Below are positions 12,618 through 24,020 of a stretch of DNA of 64,000 bases, piece by piece. The number at the start of each line of letters is the position of its first letter. Position 1 is the stretch's first letter. Made by a program: the position numbers and the translations under genes. Below the pieces are notes generated by a model. The model ran no database searches, was not told the DNA's origin, and saw only the letters and a program-made list of their open reading frames with translations. Origin of the DNA: Vitellaria paradoxa (Eukaryota > Streptophyta > Magnoliopsida > Ericales > Sapotaceae); assembly GCA_019916065.1 (NCBI GenBank), contig CM034239.1, forward strand, positions 30,962,419 to 31,026,418, read 5' to 3'.

Positions 12618-13561
12618 CATAAAATGAATAATAACCATACGAATTGAACATAAATGCCAAAAATTGAAGATGAAAAATATTGGTACCATAATGCAAATGC
12701 AAGGTCTAAGAATGTTAATTAGAAGGGATCATAGGTTTGGGAGTATACAACCTAACAAAATATTTTTTTGGAAATTAATATCATTTGGAATCTGAAACAA
12801 TTGTTATCAATTTAAGATATTTTGATCCAACTTATATATATATATATATATATGTATGCATATAGCCTGTGATAGTTTCATTGCTTTTCTTTTTTTCATG
12901 TCAAATAGTGACTCAACCATATCCAGTTGCCTAATCAACTTGAAATTAAGAAATTAATAGTCTAGCATCGAAATACAAGCTTTCCTTATTTTAAAATTCA
13001 ATTAAAATTTGAATGGGTCAAATGTCCAAATTTGCATTTGATCAAAATTCAATTAATAAGGGGTTTATCAAATTGATTCAAATTCGGATCTATTAATCAT
13101 TGAATCTAATAGCTCTAGATTCGTCGAATTACAGATTAGATCTATCAAATCTGATTTAATATTATTAGATCAGATATGGATCAAATTTGAGTTGAATTTA
13201 ACCTATTGACAATCTTACTTACAATGCTAGTGCACCCCACCTCCCCCAATGAGAAAATATTGTGAAATTGCTATACTAGGCAGAATTGTTACTCCAAAAT
13301 TTGAAAAGTGAAATTCAAAATTTTCCACCACATTTATGTGTCATGCTTTTCTTGAGAATTTATAATTAATGAAGATAAATTATAATTTTGATGCGAACAA
13401 AAATGTAAGAATAGTAAGACAAAAATAAATTTTTTAAATAACTATGAACAAAAAAAAATAATATTTTAGTATAACTTTTTTAATCAATAAAGACAATTGT
13501 CCCCATTGAGCCTCTATTTGGGTCGTCCTTGTATGTCTCCAAGTGTAGCCACCATGCATCA
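12618..13561. other. No gene recognised
   Basis: AT-rich sequence with an (AT)n run at about 12836-12852. Around 13010-13205 short motifs built on ATTTG(A/G)TC and AATTCAA recur irregularly, but not as a clear tandem array. Confidence 0.4.
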
Positions 13562-13656
13562 ATTTTTTTTTTTTTGTTCATGGTTACTTAATAAAAATTT
13601 TTGGCATTTACAACCTAGCTGAAAATAATAGTGGGAATACCGTTAATGAAAACGCT
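13562..13656 (+). repeat. Left terminal inverted repeat of the PMD element
   Basis: Matches the reverse complement of 16423-16515 with several mismatches. The best-kept core is the GGAATACCGTTAATGA block at about 13634-13649. Confidence 0.65.
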
Positions 13657-14119
13657 AATTCACATAGCGTTTTTGAACATCTAAAAATGCAGTTTCCATT
13701 AGCATTTCTCCTTTAGGTAGTATTGAAGATGCTATATTGATTAGTGTTTTCCCTCAACTGAAGTTGCTACCTGAAGTTCATTTTCCACTGCTGAACTCGC
13801 TACTCCAAGTAACGTTTTCTTATCAACTAAAATTGCTACTTCAAGTAGCGTTTTATGCCTAGCACCCCACCTTACTTCTTCTTATTCCTTTCTTTACCCC
13901 ATTGACCTACTCAAATTTCTCAAATACCAGCAGACCTAAAACCAGCTTAACTCATAGACAAACTACCACAAACATGAAATAAGATTTGTCATAATATTAA
14001 CATTAACAATAACAGAATACATAAACTAACTTTTAAAACATAATAGTAATATGAATAAGAAAGTATGATAATTAAATTGTGTATACTTTATAAAATATTA
14101 TATTATTGACAAATTTCTA

Positions 14120-15690
14120 AAATTTGAGGTAGAAGACGCCTACTCTGTCCACAAGTAGGCACCCTCCTATTACGAGGGGTTCATCTGCCCCTCCCATACC
14201 TGTGGCTAAGTTTGTAGTGCTGTAGGCTGCGACTGAGGTGGTAGGTCATAAGGTAACTCTAAATAGGCTAGAGGCTATATACTCAGGCCGAAATGAGCTC
14301 TAGCCCTCTTTCGACTGTACTGTCTAGGAGGAAGAGGTGCTGTGATGTCTTCCTGTGGTAGCGCCGATACACTAGTGGTTGAAACTAATGGTGTAGGCTG
14401 CCACAGTGGTGACTATGTAGTACCTATGTCATCCGTAACCATAGTGTAGTCATCAATGCTCTCTGATGCATGATGTAGATCAATAGTAGGTGATGGTGGC
14501 CTGGTAGAAGCCGATGGTAGGACTCCTAGAGAACTAGAGGGTCCGGCTCCTGTAGAAGTGGATGGTCTGGCTCTGGTGGATGATGATGGTCCAATATCAG
14601 GGGTGATGACGATCTTGTTGATCGTCCAAGCTCGACTAGTCGGTACTTTTTGTCTATAGTTGTAATCGTTCGCCACCTGATGTTCTTCATTGTCTCTGCC
14701 AAGTGACGGACCTTATCCCAATTTCTACAGCTAAGAAGATCTATTGCTATCTAAGTGGACTTGATAGCGGTGTCCACCTCTAAATATATGATTAATGAGT
14801 ATAGTTAAGCAAGTGATGCTAACCCTACCAGAGACCATTTTTAACCTCTAAATACTAACTAGTATAGTCTTCATAGCTGCAACCGGCTAAGATCCAATCA
14901 GGGGCACATCTCATAGAGGTCCAATTAGTGTCTTGCTGATTGTCCTATACCACCACATACATGGATCATCTGGTGTAGTCTAGCCGATACATGGGTCAGC
15001 TACGACTACCCTATTGAGCTGATTCTCCCATGCAGTGATATGTTCTTTATGGTGGACATCCCAACGACTCCTCGAGCGGTCTCGTCAATCAAGTACATAC
15101 AAAGCGACGCTAGTCTCATATGTAGCTGGCTCTTCCTGAATCATCCTAAACTATTGTATGACCTGATCTGGGAAGTACTTCTCCACCACGTTATAGTAAA
15201 TAAGGGACACTTTAGCCTGCCAAAACGCCCAGTCGCGTGTAGGTATAGGAAGATCAGCCAGATATGGTTGCCACGTCATCTGTGACTCTGTCATCATATC
15301 CAACTAATCCCTATACTCTCGCAGAGTACAAGATATGGTCAATGTAAGTCTAGCGTGCCACCTACAGTGATAATATGTAATATTAGTTGCAGTAATGATT
15401 TTATTACAATTCATGCCTATAGTCGTATGAGTTTGCTGGTAGTGGTAGGAGGTCGGGATGTGCGTCCACAGCATAGGGTAGATCTAGGGTTGCTAGCCCC
15501 TCCACAGGAGCAGCCTCAGCTATTCCTCCATCGAGTGCATCCTCTGCAAGAGGATCAATAGGTGTTGCAATTGGTGCAGGTTGTCGAATGAGTGGTCGCA
15601 TAAGAGAGAACCGCTCCCATGTCCAGATCTGTAGTATCGCTAATGGGCCTGAGATCTCCTTTGTGCTTGGCTGGGCTGCACTGCACATTT
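14120..15690 (-). pseudogene. Plant mobile domain (PMD, MAIN/MAIL-like) pseudogene
   Basis: Read on the minus strand, 15404-15688 gives GPLAILQIWTWERF, the hallmark of the aminotransferase-like plant mobile domain. After a frame change, 15040-15400 reads HARLTLTISCTLREYRD, DMMTESQMTWQPY and FWQAKVSLIYYNVVE, followed by DQVIQ.FRMIQE, again in PMD order. A Ser/Pro-rich C-terminal tail lies at 14413-14676 and a CGQ-type ending near 14140. Stops and frameshifts separate the blocks, and the N-terminal half of the domain is not found. PMD proteins act in genome silencing and as TE passengers. Here the ORF is inside an inverted-repeat element, so I read it as a TE-borne copy, not a host gene. Confidence 0.72.
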
Positions 15691-16422
15691 TACAATACAG
15701 CCAAGCAAGTGTTGTTGACCCCTAATTATAATGGCCAACATGCTCCAGCCGTTCTAACATGGGTAGGTACATGAGCTTTACTAGGTTCATTGACTTGTTT
15801 GCTAGCAAAGCACCCCCAATCAACAATAATAGAGTTGTACGTGCATGCTGTTGAAATTGTGTGTGCATCGTTTACCCAAAAAAAAAAAATCACAATCATA
15901 CCCTTAACCACCAAAGGAAAATGCAACTCAACGGAGAAAAATTTTTGACAAGTTAAATAAGTAATGAAACTTTAGATTCTAAAAAATTAGAGGATTCTTA
16001 AATCAAAACGACAAATTAAAATCTCCATCGCCTAAATCACCAGAACCATGTACATAAATACAATGAATATCATTACTTGTAGAGGACTGTCGGCGGGAGG
16101 CGTCAGTAGGAGGCACGTCGGCAAGCGACGTCAGCGACAAGGATGGGGGTGAGCAGGGTGCAAACTAGAAGAGAGAGAGAGAGAGTACTGTAAGAGATAG
16201 AGCGTTGATTTCATAATGAAGGTGAATTGGGGGGACGGAAATTTAGCTCGCTAAAAATGCTACTTGGAGTAGTGCCATCGACGGGAAGAATGCTGTACGA
16301 TATAGCGTTTTGAGCATCTGGACATGGCGTTACTTGAAACAGTGTTTTACATGGCGCCAATCTACAATGCTATCTGAAATTGCATTTCTTAGTACAATTC
16401 CAAAACGCTATTTAAATTAGCA

Positions 16423-16515
16423 TATTCATTAACGGTATTCCCACAATAATTTTTAGCTATACTGTAGATGCCAAATATTTTTATTAAGTAACTGTAGAAC
16501 AAAAAAAAAAAAATT
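16423..16515 (-). repeat. Right terminal inverted repeat of the PMD element
   Basis: Reverse-complement partner of the left end. The core TCATTAACGGTATTCCCAC is at about 16426-16444 and the outer A-homopolymer at 16501-16513. Confidence 0.65.
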
Positions 16516-17631
16516 CCCACGCACCATGTGTCGTACACACACGTGTGTTGTGAAGTTGAGCCAATTTGGGCCTAGCAACAATGATGCATAGAGTCCCGTT
16601 GGTCATGGGCTTTCTGTTGTGGGTAGCCGAAAACTAATTAATTTTGAAACATATCAAACAATCCACTCATAGTTCAAAATTTAGATATTTAAGGCTTTGT
16701 GTTTGCTGGTGAAGTTGTTTGAAGTTAAAACCAGTCAGTAGCCAAAAGAGAAGGCAATAAATAAGCCCAAAATCATGTAGTTACATAGAACTATGTCGCG
16801 TTAGAATAGTCCAGGCTTCCAAAATTCGACACTTTAGGTTCATTAATTTTTGTCAACATCTTGTAGAGTAAGATCTTGAGCTGATGTTTCTACTTAAAAA
16901 AAAAAAAAAAGTTGAACAGTTACCTAACATCGAAAAAAAGATAAGAATTTAATTTTTTTATGCAAAAATAAAATATTTTAATCAAAACAAATAAAGTCTA
17001 AAATACGTAAATCTTCAACTTGGCTTGAAATGAATTGGTGCCAATGTCTTGGCACTTGAATTGTCACTTCCAATACTGGGGAAAAGTAACTTTTAGATGA
17101 GTTATCGACTTGTCATATTATGGCTTTGTCAGTTAACTAGGTTCTCATAGGTAGGCTGCCCTACCTCATAGGTGAACTCATCAAGAAAAAGTTTTGCACG
17201 TATTCTCGAGTTGTGTTCCAAAGAGTTAGCCCACACTATCGTAAAAGTCGACCCAACTTCCATACTTATATAGGTCAACATATCAAAATTACTGTACGAT
17301 GGAATTCTCAATTTGGGCTCTATTTGGGCTTTAGAGAGTTAGCACAAATTCTTATAGGAGTCCTCCCCACCTCCACACTTAGAGCTGAAAGAGGGGGCCC
17401 TTGAAATTTTCACCCAAAAAAAAAAAAAAAAAACATGTTCTACAAATAGTTTATGGTATTACTAGAAGGTAATCAACAAAATTACAAAAAAAAAAAAAAA
17501 AAGAAGAAGGTAATCAACAAATATAATGTAATATAGATTTGTGTATGTTTAAAACCATTACTTTCCTATGTTAGCTATATCATAGCAAATCTAATATAGA
17601 TTTGCAAAGATTACTCTCCAGTATTTCTTAT
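16516..17631. other. No gene recognised; A-rich tracts
   Basis: Contains several A homopolymers (about 16896-16910, 17416-17433, 17487-17502). A short direct repeat, AAGGTAATCAACAAA, occurs at about 17466-17480 and 17507-17521 on either side of an A run, which could mark a tiny retro-insertion. Short ORFs at 17129-17404 on both strands overlap each other and show no family signature. Confidence 0.4.
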
Positions 17632-18179
17632 GGGTGCCGCTATTCGCAACTCTATTTTTTCTCCTCCAGCCTAGTTAAAATTTTTCCATATTAGAAAAAA
17701 AAAATGCCCTAATGCAAAATGACATTATTGCCTTCTATATTTTCAACAGGTACTTATTGAAAAAAATCAAATAAATTTAACAATCAGTTCCTGAAAAAAT
17801 TTAGCAATTAATCATATAAATTTTTGACACTTTTATATTAAAATAAACAAAACATTTCAACAACTGATTATTAAAAAAATTAAAATATTTCAACATACTC
17901 TTGTCGTTTTGATATTTTTTTCAATAACCATATAACAATTCAACAGTCTCTTATTAAAATAATTGTAAAATTTCGACATGCATCTACTGAAAAAGTTGCA
18001 TCATTTCAATAATGAGTTTTCAATTTTAAAAGATTTAGAAGGGGAAGGGGGTATTTTTAAAATTTTATATGGAATTTGTGAGTTGCATGAAAAAATTATT
18101 GGATTACTTAGAGAAAACATAAGATGAATGAATTAATTGGAGTGCGAGAGAAAAAATAAGATTGCGAATAGTGACACCC
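17632..18179. mobile_element. hAT-type MITE (548 bp) with perfect 8-bp TSD
   Basis: Terminal inverted repeats of ~40 bp: the left begins GGGTGCCGCTATTCGCAAC, and the right end read in reverse begins GGGTGTCACTATTCGCAAT. Both flanks carry the same 8 bases, TTTCTTAT, at 17624-17631 and 18180-18187. An 8-bp duplication is characteristic of hAT transposition (Mutator gives 9). There is no coding frame inside, so it is non-autonomous. The interior is AT-rich with recurring TTCAACA/TTCAATA motifs. Confidence 0.85.
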
Positions 18180-18187
18180 TTTCTTAT

Positions 18188-18499
18188 TTGTATTTAACTT
18201 ATTATGTAACTTGTAATTTATAAATATCAATAAGTTTCCCTCATTTATTATAATTTTTTTCCTTTAAATTCCCTAGTTTTATAAACTTCCAAATTATTAT
18301 TTATTTAGATTCCTAGTGATCACTAATACCTCTTAGTGATTCGCTTAGTGATGCAACCAGAGAGTTGAATTTAGACATTTTACAAAAGACTCCTAGTAAC
18401 TGTCTTGTTACTTACATTTGCTACCAATTTGTGATTGCTTTAGCGGTGGCCTAAACGGTCCTCCAAAAACCATTACGAGAGAAGGAAGCAAAATCTAGG
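18188..18499. other. No gene recognised
   Basis: AT-rich. The phrase CTTAGTGAT/CTAGTGATC recurs three to four times between 18310 and 18360 in a loose cluster. Confidence 0.35.
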
Positions 18500-19110
18500 C
18501 TGCATGTACGATTTGCGCGATTGACCAAAAAAAAAAAAAAAAAAAAATTAGAAATTCTAAATTTAAACTTAAAATTTGAAACTAAATGTGAGCACCAAGA
18601 GCACTACGACTCTAAATCCCACATGGTTCATTTTTTGGTCAATTGTATCTAGTTGAAGCTACGCGACCATTTCCATAGCTACCCAAATCATTTGCCTAAT
18701 TTGAAAGATTGATGGGAAAATCCAAAATCCTAAGTCTTAAAAGTTTAAAGCCAGAAGTGGAAATTACGAGTACACTGAGAAATCACATACAATTCATTCC
18801 TACGTCACCCATGCCTAGGAGAAGTTATGTATCAAGTCTGATGATCACTTGAGGTCATATGCTTAATTTAAACAATTGACAAAAAAATAAAAAATCATAA
18901 CTTTAAACATAAACAACTAAACAGTACAACATATCGATACTTAAAATCCTTCCCAATTCATTCTTATACGTCACTTGTGCCTATGTGAATCTACGTGTCA
19001 GTCGTCACAGCCACTCAAGATTGTATATTCAATTTGAGCGATTGATGGAAAAAAAAATCTAATTTAAATTTTACACTTAAAACTAAACATGGGCATTACA
19101 ACTTAATTTT
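18500..19110 (+). repeat. Diverged tandem repeat, ~167-bp unit, about 4 copies
   Basis: A block like GC.TAATTTGA.CGATTGATGG followed by an A-run and AAACTTAAAA recurs at 18520, 18708, 18875 and 19041 (position of ATTGA), a spacing of 188, 167 and 166 bp. Between these, TTCATTCnTACGTCACnnnTGCCTA-like and CACTtGAGGTcAT-like blocks recur at matching offsets. The first copy is lengthened by a ~20-base A run. There is no coding potential. The unit length is in the range of plant satellite monomers. Confidence 0.6.
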
Positions 19111-19672
19111 GTAGAAAGGAATGGAATGAAGTGGCAACTCTCATACTTCCATTCCATTACCTAATTTGTTATGCATTTTTAAAATGGAATGATCATTCCT
19201 TAAGAATTTATATTCTAATTCAATACAAGATTTTACATCTCTTGAAAAGGGGAACGTGCATTGTTACTCAATTGATCCTATATTTTGTGGAATCAAAATT
19301 AGCAACTATGGCAAATATATGGAAAGAAACAAATTGAAAAGAAAACATACAAATATAAAATTTACATGGTTCAATAAATTATCTACATCCACATGTACAA
19401 TATACTTAATTTTCTATTAGCTACCTCTAACATTAGAATGAGGATTACAAGAATGGAAAAAAATAAGATAAATAAATAAATAAAGAAACCCTTAGAGAAA
19501 ACCCTTTTAACTTCACTCTTCATTTTTCACTTTCACAAATCCTAAAAAACCCTAATTTGAACTTATAGAATTTGCAACACGTTACTTTCCAAGAATCGTG
19601 CTAAAAATGGATTCTAAAAAGCCCTAGTTAATCAAAAATTTGTAAATTTGTACCGCTCGATGAAACGAAATT
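19111..19672. other. No gene recognised
   Basis: AT-rich. Short frames only (for example 19131-19337) and a small (AAAT)n run at about 19466-19485. No family signature. Confidence 0.35.
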
Positions 19673-19680
19673 CCCTGCAT

Positions 19681-20145
19681 TCCTTGGCGGATCGACATAA
19701 GGGTGAGAGGGGGCAGATGCCCCACTGATTAGAAATATCTCAAATTGATGGTATTATTTTTTTATACTTTTAATATATAATTTATTAAAATACCCTCAGT
19801 ATACTCAAACTTGTCCCTCATTAAATTTGTATTTATTTTTTAATCTCTCTTTAAACCACCTGCTCCCCTTTTTTCTTGGTTTTTTTTTTTTGAATATTAA
19901 TGGTATTCGAGCCAAATCACACACACCTCAACTCATCACCGGAGTCTTAAAATTAATGATTGAGTAAATCTTTCACTGCCTCTCTCTTTAAAACCACCTA
20001 ACTCTTCATCTTCTTAATCTCTCTCCTTGAACCCACTTGACTATTCCTCTTATTAATCTTTTCTCTTCTTATTTCTACCTCCCCCCCTCTCTTACCCTAC
20101 CAAGCCATTTCTTTTTCTACTCCTTTGTTTATTTTTAGCATCTCT

Positions 20146-20183
<38 letters not shown>

Positions 20184-20832
20184 TACACTCTCTCTCTCTC
20201 TCTAAATGATCTCATCTTCTCAAAATCAAAACATCTAGGGGCATGCCCAGCTCAAGGCTGCTCTAAGTTATAACCCCAATAGCCTGGTTCAAAAATTTTT
20301 TTTTTAATTCACTTTTTTTTCTTAAATTTAGCTTACCCTAAATTTTTGTAACCTAACTCACTCTCCCTTTTGTTCAACCTCAATTTTTGTAACTTAACCC
20401 ACTTTATCTTTAAACTTTTTGTTCAGCCTAAGCGAACTCCAAACCTTAGATCTATCACTGAAGTCACCATTTTAGAGTATGTTAAAACTCATTTTTCGAT
20501 TAACAATAAATTTATCTAAAAAATCAAGATTCAATATCTTTTCTTCCAAAAACAACTAAAGTATTTTATATTTAAATTATAATTTAATTTTCATTCAATA
20601 TTTTCGTATTTTAATGCCATATTTTATTATACATATTATTCATATTTAGTTTAATAATATGAACTTATATGTTTTATTTTACTCTTTTTATTTGATGGAT
20701 CGTTGATTTATTTACTTAGGTTTAAATTTTTATTGATATATATTTGGACTAAATTTTTAACTTTTTTTTTTAAATGATTGGGTATATTTTTATTTTTATC
20801 CTCCTCTCAATAAAATTTTTGGTTCCGCCCCT
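19681..20832. mobile_element. hAT-like non-autonomous element (1.15 kb)
   Basis: The left end reads TCCTTGGCGGATC followed by a GAGGGGGCAGATGCCCC palindrome-like motif. The right end is TTTGGTTCCGCCCCT, whose reverse complement AGGGGCGGAACC pairs with the left GGCGGATC. Flanks are (C/A)CCTGCAT at 19673-19680 and 20833-20840, an 8-bp duplication with one mismatch. GGGGCGGA ends with an 8-bp TSD are known for hAT elements of the Tip100/TTF-zinc-finger group. There is no transposase frame inside. The interior holds dinucleotide repeats and tandem AACCTAACTCACT-like motifs. Confidence 0.55.
20142..20204 (+). repeat. Compound (TC)n-(AC)n-(TC)n microsatellite
   Basis: A TC run, an AC run and a second TC run in direct succession, inside the hAT-like element. 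Confidence 0.95.
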
Positions 20833-20840
20833 ACCTGCAT

Positions 20841-21197
20841 CACTACAATGTCTATATTTCCTAACGACACCCAATGACTGTTCCAGTAGCCTTCAGACGG
20901 CCATACACCTCTACAATTCTATGTAACTCCTAGTGAGCTTTCTAATGAGCCATCTACTGAACATTAATGGTCTTGAGAGCTTACTAAAAATACAGTATGG
21001 CGCGGAAGGGAACTATACCACCTATTTTCATTGTCGACGCAGCATCCCTAAGTCTGTCAAGCCTTAGACTGCTCTCCTGTCAACTGCATCAAATTCTAGT
21101 GATAAAGCTTTGAAATTGAAGAACTTCTGTTCAAACCACTACAATTTGAATGTCTGACTAAAAACACAATCCCAGCAACTGCTCATTACAAGGCCAG

Positions 21198-21231
<34 letters not shown>

Positions 21232-22163
21232 CCATCTTATTCAAAGAAAACTAAAAAGAAGCAGATTATCCTGAGGGAGAGGGAAGGCTCCTTTGGTACA
21301 GCAACAAAATGGATGGTTAACTGGAGGCTTTTTGCTAAAAACGACCACCAACATCCATAGGAAACATAAAATTGATATTGGTCCTTGGAGGAAATATTGA
21401 ACATCAGTCTGAAACCTGCAGGAGAGAAAGAAGCGGTTTAGTATGATCAGAAACATTGCATTGACAAGAATTAATCCATTAACTCAAATCAGAAATTGAA
21501 AATTATGTCAGCGGAAGGGCTGAATATTTGAAAAAGAAAAAGTGATGCTTCAATCCACAGTCAAGCCACAACCCAGCATCTATTCAGTTACCCGTGGTTC
21601 TCCTGTCAGGTTATATAGACGCATGTTCACACAACAATTGGTCTTGTATATATCAAGAGGACACCGACAAAGAAAATCTACTTATTGCTAATAACAATTC
21701 CTCAACAAAACAAGACAATAAAGATGGTTTTGGGGTTTCAGTCTTAAAGGAGATGGCAAATCAGACAGGTTGACCAGTGAAAATGCAAGGGTTGTTGTTG
21801 ACCGAGAGGGACTAATAGTGGCTTTTTGCGTGCTTGTGCGCATGCTTGGGCGCTATCTAAAAATTTGTGAAAGATGTGTGGATAGAATGCAACTTAAATG
21901 GGATTCAATTTTCTACCATTACGATCATTTTTTTACCAGTTGGAGAAAGGTTCAGCTTGTTTAAAAACTTGCAATTGAAATATGAGTGAGTGAGAGAGAG
22001 AGAGATGTGGCCTGTTTGGATAACAAGAACAAGAAGAGGAGATGTTGCAATGGCGCTACCATCAGCTGGCAACTACAAGCCATGTGAGATAAACTCCAGT
22101 TAATCAAATCTGGATTATCTTTTATTGTTTGAGGTTAAATTACCTCATTCGGTTCTTCTTGAC
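20841..22163. other. No gene recognised; 30-base T run at 21202-21231
   Basis: The composition is less extreme than in neighbouring DNA, but no ORF on either strand has recognisable domains. The long T run followed by ordinary sequence could be the A-tail of an old minus-strand retro-insertion starting at 21232, but no SINE or LINE body is identifiable. A GAGAGAGAGAG tract is at about 21993-22004. Confidence 0.35.
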
Positions 22164-22240
22164 TGTAAAGTCACCACTTGTCTCAAAAGTTTAAGCTGTT
22201 AGAAAATGGGCCCAACAATATATATCAAACTATTTCAACA
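22164..22240 (-). repeat. 3' terminal repeat of the TRIM
   Basis: 77 bp, TG...CA ends, adjoining the polypurine tract. Partner of 22398-22474. Confidence 0.85.
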
Positions 22241-22397
22241 CTCCCCCTCATGTGCAACCCCAATTTGCACGTGGAGGAAAAACAAGCAAATCAAATCAAA
22301 CAAGGTACACTAATACAAGCAAACAAAATGCATAACAATAAATGAGGAATAATAAGATTCGAACTCAAGACCTCCAGGAACTAGAGCTTTAATATCA

Positions 22398-22474
22398 TGT
22401 TAAGTCGTCAATTGTTTCAAAAACTTAAACTGTTAGGAAATGGACCCAACAATGTATATCAAGCTATTTCAACA
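22398..22474 (-). repeat. 5' terminal repeat of the TRIM
   Basis: 77 bp, TG...CA ends, adjoining the degraded tRNA-Met primer site. Confidence 0.85.
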
Positions 22475-22479
22475 TTAAC

Positions 22480-24020
22480 TTTACAAAATAAAATATTAAT
22501 TATTCCAAAAAAGGATTTGTGGAATAGTCTTTGAGGTAAATTTTTACTCTCCCCTAAACCCATACGCAACCAAACGAGTTAATCCCATACCTGATGAGAA
22601 ATCAGTTAGTCATCCCCATTTTTGTGAACATCACAAACAACTTAGTTAAGTTAAAAAAAAAAAAAAAGAAGTTTCAATAATCATCCAATTTTGAATTTTC
22701 ATTTTGCTAGATGCCCATGAATTGCAAGGGTTGAGAACTAGTCCAAGAAGCATAGACACTTGACAGTGACACTTGTTCAACACTCCTATGACAAGTTTTG
22801 GACACAAAAATATGCTCTGTAATTTTTTTCAATTTTTCTAGATGCATACACTTTTCACAAATCCATCACTTATACATGTATGATATACATTGTAATTTTG
22901 AAGATTTTTTTTTTTAACTAGATAATGTGATAAGAACAAAAGAATTTATGTATATTAAGCCTTTCTCCTTTTTAATTTTAGGATTTTTAAAACCCCAAAT
23001 TTCTAATTTATTTATGAATAAAATTTCTAAAATGGACATAAATAACATATAAATATATTTACAATATAAGAATGAACAAATAGTTATTTTCAAATATATA
23101 TAAACATATGCTTATTCTTCAACGTGTCCCTATGACATTGTCTTGTGTCATATTGGCTTGTCCATGTCACGTATCCATGTCTCGTAATTGTGTTCATGCT
23201 TCTTATGAACTATTTGAGGTGAAATACAGCAAAAGAAACATTGAAGCAACGCATACAATACCCCACACAACAGTCCAACAATAAATAAGTATCCGGTTTT
23301 CTTATAGGATAAAACTCCATTTCATACCCACGGCACTATACCTGAAAAGTTTTTTCATACCTCACAAGTGGGTAACACCAGCAAAAGTTTTTCTCAGTCC
23401 CATTACCAACTTTTTATCAGGTTCAATCCTGTAAAATGTCACTGGAAGGAAGTATTACTTTAGTCCTAGGTGAGGAAAAACTCATCATGTGTACATGCAC
23501 GAAAAATCACAAGATTTGTACATATTCACGTAAGCACCTTAACAACTTCTCAGGTAATAACTGGGAAGGTAATATTGGTCTATTCAAGACTTTTCTAAGG
23601 AATGGAAAAATTAAATTTCCTAGTACAAATAAAAGGCTATTTTCCAATTATAAGTGGTAATTTCTTTTTCAACTATAAGTGGGAATTTCTTTTTCCAACT
23701 ATAAGTGGAAGTAATTCTATTTCTAACTCTTTTCTCCATTAAAAGAGATAGATAGATACAGAGAGAGAGAGAAGAAGAAGAAGAAGAAGAAATATTGAAC
23801 AATTTATTCTTAGGATTTTGATTGAGAAAAAGAAGAAAAAATGACAATTTTTAACACACAACATCATGAATTAGAGTTTATAATGTACATACAATTTTTT
23901 GGCTAAACAAGCCCATATTCTTTTCAAGAATATTACAAATTCAATTATTATTTGTCCTTCTAATTTGTAAATTTTGAAATTGTTGATGATCATTTTTTCA
24001 TAATAATTGTAAAAGATACT
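22480..24020. other. No gene recognised; small tandem repeats
   Basis: AT-rich DNA. Two local structures stand out: a 26-bp tandem repeat at 23644-23730 and an (AG)n/(AAG)n microsatellite at about 23758-23790. The open frames at 23436-23660 and 23620-23847 are products of these repeats and show no domain. Confidence 0.4.
23644..23730 (+). repeat. 26-bp tandem repeat, three copies
   Basis: The unit is (A)ACTATAAGTGG(G/T)AATTTCTTTTTC. The first two copies are nearly identical and the third has diverged (GGAAGTAATTC). Confidence 0.85.

Larger units (their letters stand above)
13562..16515 (-). mobile_element. Inverted-repeat DNA element carrying a PMD gene (MULE-like?)
   Basis: The ends are long imperfect inverted repeats: left 13562-13656, right 16423-16515. 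Shared blocks include an A/T homopolymer, TTACTTAATAAAAAT.TTTGGCAT, TAGCT...AATAAT and GTGGGAATACCGTTAATGA (right copy read in reverse). Just inside each end lie repeated short palindromes based on AACGCTACTTgAAGTAGCGTT. The cargo is a broken plant mobile domain (PMD) ORF on the minus strand. PMD proteins of the MAIN/MAIL1 family are known to travel in Mutator-like and gypsy elements. I see no transposase and no clean target duplication, so the superfamily is inferred. Confidence 0.55.
22164..22474 (-). mobile_element. Complete TRIM (miniature LTR retrotransposon), 311 bp
   Basis: Two 77-bp direct terminal repeats, 22164-22240 and 22398-22474, about 83% identical by eye, flank a 157-bp non-coding interior. 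Read on the minus strand, the repeat runs TGTTGAAATAG to TTAACA or TTTACA. A primer-binding site related to TGGTATCAGAGC abuts the 5' repeat (22386-22397, three mismatches), and a GAGGGGGAG polypurine tract abuts the 3' repeat (22241-22249). Flanking pentamers TTGAC (22159-22163) and TTAAC (22475-22479) are a TSD with one change. All TRIM criteria are met. It relies on another element's enzymes. Confidence 0.88.

Noticed and set aside
13551..16535. A CACCATG.(A/T).(T)C-like pair of flanks as target duplication of the PMD element
   Set aside because: The right-hand copy (16521-16532) is separated from the inverted repeat by six bases and has two mismatches, so I do not count it as a TSD.
21241..21964. 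Short frames on both strands near the long T run
   Set aside because: No domain, no splice context and no codon bias seen; left as unassigned DNA.
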